Assembly: GCF_045807065.1 (NCBI RefSeq)
Contig: NZ_JBJMIE010000265.1
Location: 1 to 7,676 of the forward strand
Length of the DNA: 7,676 nt
Source of the DNA: Actinophytocola sp045807065
GTDB taxonomy: Bacteria > Actinomycetota > Actinomycetes > Mycobacteriales > Pseudonocardiaceae
Direction: 5' to 3'
Shown here piece after piece: positions 5,739 through 7,676 of the stretch. How positions within the stretch are numbered: the stretch's first letter is position 1; every line of letters starts with the position of its first letter. The position numbers were made by a program, and so were the translations under genes. Under the pieces are notes generated by a model. That model did not search any database, had not been told where the DNA came from, and saw only the letters and a list, made by a program, of their open reading frames with translations.

Positions 5739-7676
5739 TTACTTCGGTGGGGCGATATCGATGACTGCGAACCCTGCGGTGCCTGCGACGGTTAGTACGT
5801 TGGCTTCGCTGTGGGGCGAGTCATGGCTGAAGGCAAGGGTGGAAATGGTCGCTCCCGCCACTACTCGAGCGACCTCGTGACCATCGAGATTCCAGAGGCG
5901 CACAGTCTTGTCATCGCTGCCGGTGGCGAGCAGGGTCCGGCCATCACGGACCGGCGCCGCCGCCACCGCGAACACCTGCCGGGTGTGTCCGGTGATCGGG
6001 TCGCCGATCTGGGTTGCGGTGGTGGGGTCCCACAACCGCACCGTCCCATCGCGGCTGCCGGTGGCGAGCAGGGTCCGGCCGTCGGGCATCGGCACCGCCG
6101 CCACCGCGGACACCGCTCGGGTGTGTCCGATGAGCGGGTCGCCGATCTGGGTTGCGGTGGTCGGGTCCCACAACCGCACCGTCCCGTCGAAGCCGCCAGC
6201 GGCGACCAGGGTACGGCCGTCACGCATCGGCACCGCCGCCACCGCAAGCACCCCGTCGGTGTGTCCGGTGATCGGGTCGCCGATCTGGGTTGCGGTGGTC
6301 GGGTCCCACAACCGCACCGTCCCGTCGAAGCCGCCAGCGGCGACCAGGGTACGGCCGTCACGCATCGGCACCGCCGCCACCGCGAACACCGGCCCCATAT
6401 GTCCGGTGAGCGGGTCGCCGATCTGGGTGCCGGTGGTGGGGTCCCACAACCACACCGTCCCGTCGTCGTAGCTGCCGGCGGCGAGCAGGGTACGGCCGTC
6501 ACGCATCGGCACCGCCGCAACCGCGGACACCCCACCGATGTGGCCGGTGAACGGATCACCCACCTGGGCGCCGGTGGTCAGGTCCCACAACCGCACCGTC
6601 CCATCGCGGCTGCCGGTGGCGACCAGGGTACGGCCGTCGGGCATCGGCACCGCCGCCACCGCGTTCACCCGGTCGGTGTGTCCGGTGATCGGGTCGCCGA
6701 TCTGGGTTGCGGTGGTCGGGTCCCACAACCGCACCGTCCCGTCGAAGCCGCCAGCGGCGAGCAGGGTACGGCCGTCACCGATCGGCACCGCCGCAACCGC
6801 GGACACCCCACCGATGTGGCCGGTGAATGGATCACCCACCTGGGTTGCGGTGGTGGGGTCCCACAACCACACCGTCCCATCGATGCTGCCGGTGGCGAGC
6901 AGGGTACGGCCGTCACGCATCAGCACCGCCGCAACCGCGGACACCCCACCGATGTGGCCGGTGAATGGATCACCCACCTGGGTTGCGGTGGTGGGGTCCC
7001 ACAACCGCACCGTCCCATCGATGCTGCCGGTGGCGAGCAGGGTACGGCCGTCGGGCATCGGTACCGCCGCCACCGCGGACACCGCTCCGGTGTGTCCGGT
7101 GAGCGGGTCGCCGAACTGGGCGCCGGTGGTCGGGTCCCACAACCACACCGTCCCATCGAAGCCGCCGGTGGCGAGCACGGTCCGGCCGTCACGCATCGGC
7201 ACCGCCGCCACCGCAAGCACCTCGCCGGTGTGTCCGGTGAGCGGGTCGCCGATCTGGGTTGCGGTGGTGGGGTCCCACAACCGCACCGTCCCATCGCGGC
7301 TGGCGGTAGCGAGCAGGGGTCGGCTATCACGCATCGACACCACCGCCACCGCGGACACCGCTCCGGTGTGTCCGGTGAGCGGGTCGCCGATCTGGGCGCC
7401 GGTGGTCGGGTCCCACAACCACACCGTCCCGTCGTGGCTGCCGGTGGCGAGTTGGGTTTTGTGGTCTGGTGCAGTGAATGGGGTGATGGCTGTGATGGGG
7501 GTGTGGTGGTTTGTGAGGACGTTGTTGGCCAGTGTCCAGTGGGCCCAGCGTGGGCGGAGTCCTGGTGGGTGGATGGTGGGGTTGGGGGGGAGTCCGGCAG
7601 TGGTGCGGGCGAAGTCGTGGGTGAGTGCTCGGGAGTGGGGTGGGGTGTCGGTGAGGAAGGGTTCGATGCGGGCCCA
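5739..7676 (-). CDS. WD40 repeat protein (probable STAND-type), C-terminal part
   Basis: The frame is open to the right edge (codon 7676-7674), so the N-terminus is missing; the GTG at 7424 lies within a WD40 blade and is not a real start. The first 75 or so residues (WARIEPFLTDTPPHSRALTH and on, through LRPRWAHWTLANN) look like the linker that joins an NTPase or peptidase domain to a propeller in actinobacterial STAND proteins. From 7451 down come blades of 46 residues with the signature LATGSxDGTVxLWDPTTxxQ...GDPxTGHxxxVxAVAAVPMxDGRTL. Eleven are near-copies, the twelfth is divergent (DDKTVRLWNLDGHEVARVV), and a thirteenth closes the domain (TAGFAVIDI). Such propellers bind proteins or other ligands; in STAND proteins they act as the sensor. 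The gene lies inside the presumed integrated element, where a defence or self-recognition role is possible but unproven, since the effector is out of view. Confidence 0.88.
   Translation of the reverse strand, partial: WARIEPFLTDTPPHSRALTHDFARTTAGLPPNPTIHPPGLRPRWAHWTLANNVLTNHHTPITAITPFTAPDHKTQLATGSHDGTVWLWDPTTGAQIGDPLTGHTGAVSAVAVVSMRDSRPLLATASRDGTVRLWDPTTATQIGDPLTGHTGEVLAVAAVPMRDGRTVLATGGFDGTVWLWDPTTGAQFGDPLTGHTGAVSAVAAVPMPDGRTLLATGSIDGTVRLWDPTTATQVGDPFTGHIGGVSAVAAVLMRDGRTLLATGSIDGTVWLWDPTTATQVGDPFTGHIGGVSAVAAVPIGDGRTLLAAGGFDGTVRLWDPTTATQIGDPITGHTDRVNAVAAVPMPDGRTLVATGSRDGTVRLWDLTTGAQVGDPFTGHIGGVSAVAAVPMRDGRTLLAAGSYDDGTVWLWDPTTGTQIGDPLTGHMGPVFAVAAVPMRDGRTLVAAGGFDGTVRLWDPTTATQIGDPITGHTDGVLAVAAVPMRDGRTLVAAGGFDGTVRLWDPTTATQIGDPLIGHTRAVSAVAAVPMPDGRTLLATGSRDGTVRLWDPTTATQIGDPITGHTRQVFAVAAAPVRDGRTLLATGSDDKTVRLWNLDGHEVARVVAGATISTLAFSHDSPHSEANVLTVAGTAGFAVIDIAPPK
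5931..7451 (-). repeat. Tandem 138-bp repeat encoding WD40 blades
   Basis: There are eleven tandem units of 138 bp (46 codons) with unit starts at 7451, 7313, 7175, 7037, 6899, 6761, 6623, 6485, 6344, 6206 and 6068. The unit at 6485 is 141 bp because of one extra aspartate codon (SYDDGTV). Neighbouring units are very similar at DNA level: by hand count the units 6762-6899 and 6900-7037 differ at four of 138 bases, and the stretches 6143-6245 and 6281-6383 appear identical for about 100 bases. This points to recent duplication or ongoing homogenisation. Confidence 0.92.

Larger units (their letters stand above)
5042..7676. mobile_element. Probable end of a tRNA-Arg-integrated element, open to the right
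   Basis: The truncated tRNA (5042-5091) points its 3' end toward lower coordinates. After integration into a tRNA 3' end, the order in tRNA direction is complete tRNA, element, 3' copy, old downstream flank. The element should therefore lie above 5091, and the hairpin at 5011-5038 would be the original tRNA terminator. A gene-poor stretch and a broken beta-propeller end follow, as is common at island ends. No integrase, excisionase or replication gene is visible in the window, so the extent is unknown and the call rests on the remnant alone. Confidence 0.4.

Noticed and set aside
5908..6471. 187-codon plus-strand frame with internal repeats
   Set aside because: It is the antisense image of the WD40 repeat array; the periodicity belongs to the minus-strand gene.
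5931..7451. CRISPR array or other non-coding tandem repeat
   Set aside because: The unit is 138 bp, a multiple of three, with an uninterrupted WD40 frame and no spacers.

Overview
The window is high-GC DNA with strong G/C preference at third codon positions and actinobacterial gene families, so the host is most likely an actinomycete (Actinomycetota); I cannot name the genus. It divides at a truncated tRNA-Arg near position 5042-5091: a RiPP-type locus on the left, and what is probably the end of an integrated element on the right.

Left part (1-4910). A gene running in from the left edge (+) encodes the C-terminal half of an FxSxx-COOH-system tetratricopeptide protein (FxsT type). Facing it on the minus strand are three genes in one direction: a Crp/Fnr regulator (4406-3702), a 63-residue peptide resembling FxSxx-COOH precursors (3623-3432), and, two bases after the peptide's stop codon, a 618-residue HExxH-type peptide beta-hydroxylase (3429-1573). 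The two convergent units share a 19-bp perfect hairpin at 1559-1602. The peptide carries YASAA where family members end in FxSxx, and is then extended by eight residues whose codons contain the hydroxylase Shine-Dalgarno sequence. No radical SAM maturase (FxsB) lies in the window; it may be beyond the left edge or absent. A CRP-like palindrome (4446-4465) overlaps a plausible promoter for the regulator gene, suggesting autoregulation and perhaps control of the whole unit. Divergent from the regulator is a small membrane protein (4528-4905).

Boundary (4906-5091). A hairpin (5011-5038) lies next to the 3' half of a tRNA-Arg(UCU) on the minus strand. The anticodon loop, T arm and 3' acceptor strand are intact, but the D arm and 5' acceptor strand are missing. 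This is the usual scar of a tRNA-targeting integrase. From the orientation, the inserted DNA should lie at higher coordinates.

Right part (5092-7676). About 460 bp without a convincing gene come first, then an in-frame relic of a beta-propeller C-terminus (5553-5738), then a WD40 gene entering from the right edge (7676-5739, minus). Its propeller is built of near-identical 46-residue units repeated every 138 bp. The differences sit at a few recurring positions, as in fungal HET-E-type proteins. The N-terminal effector or NTPase domain is outside the window.

The most interesting candidate system is the regulator / variant peptide / stand-alone hydroxylase / FxsT set. Second is the repeat-homogenised WD40 protein inside a probable tRNA-integrated island.
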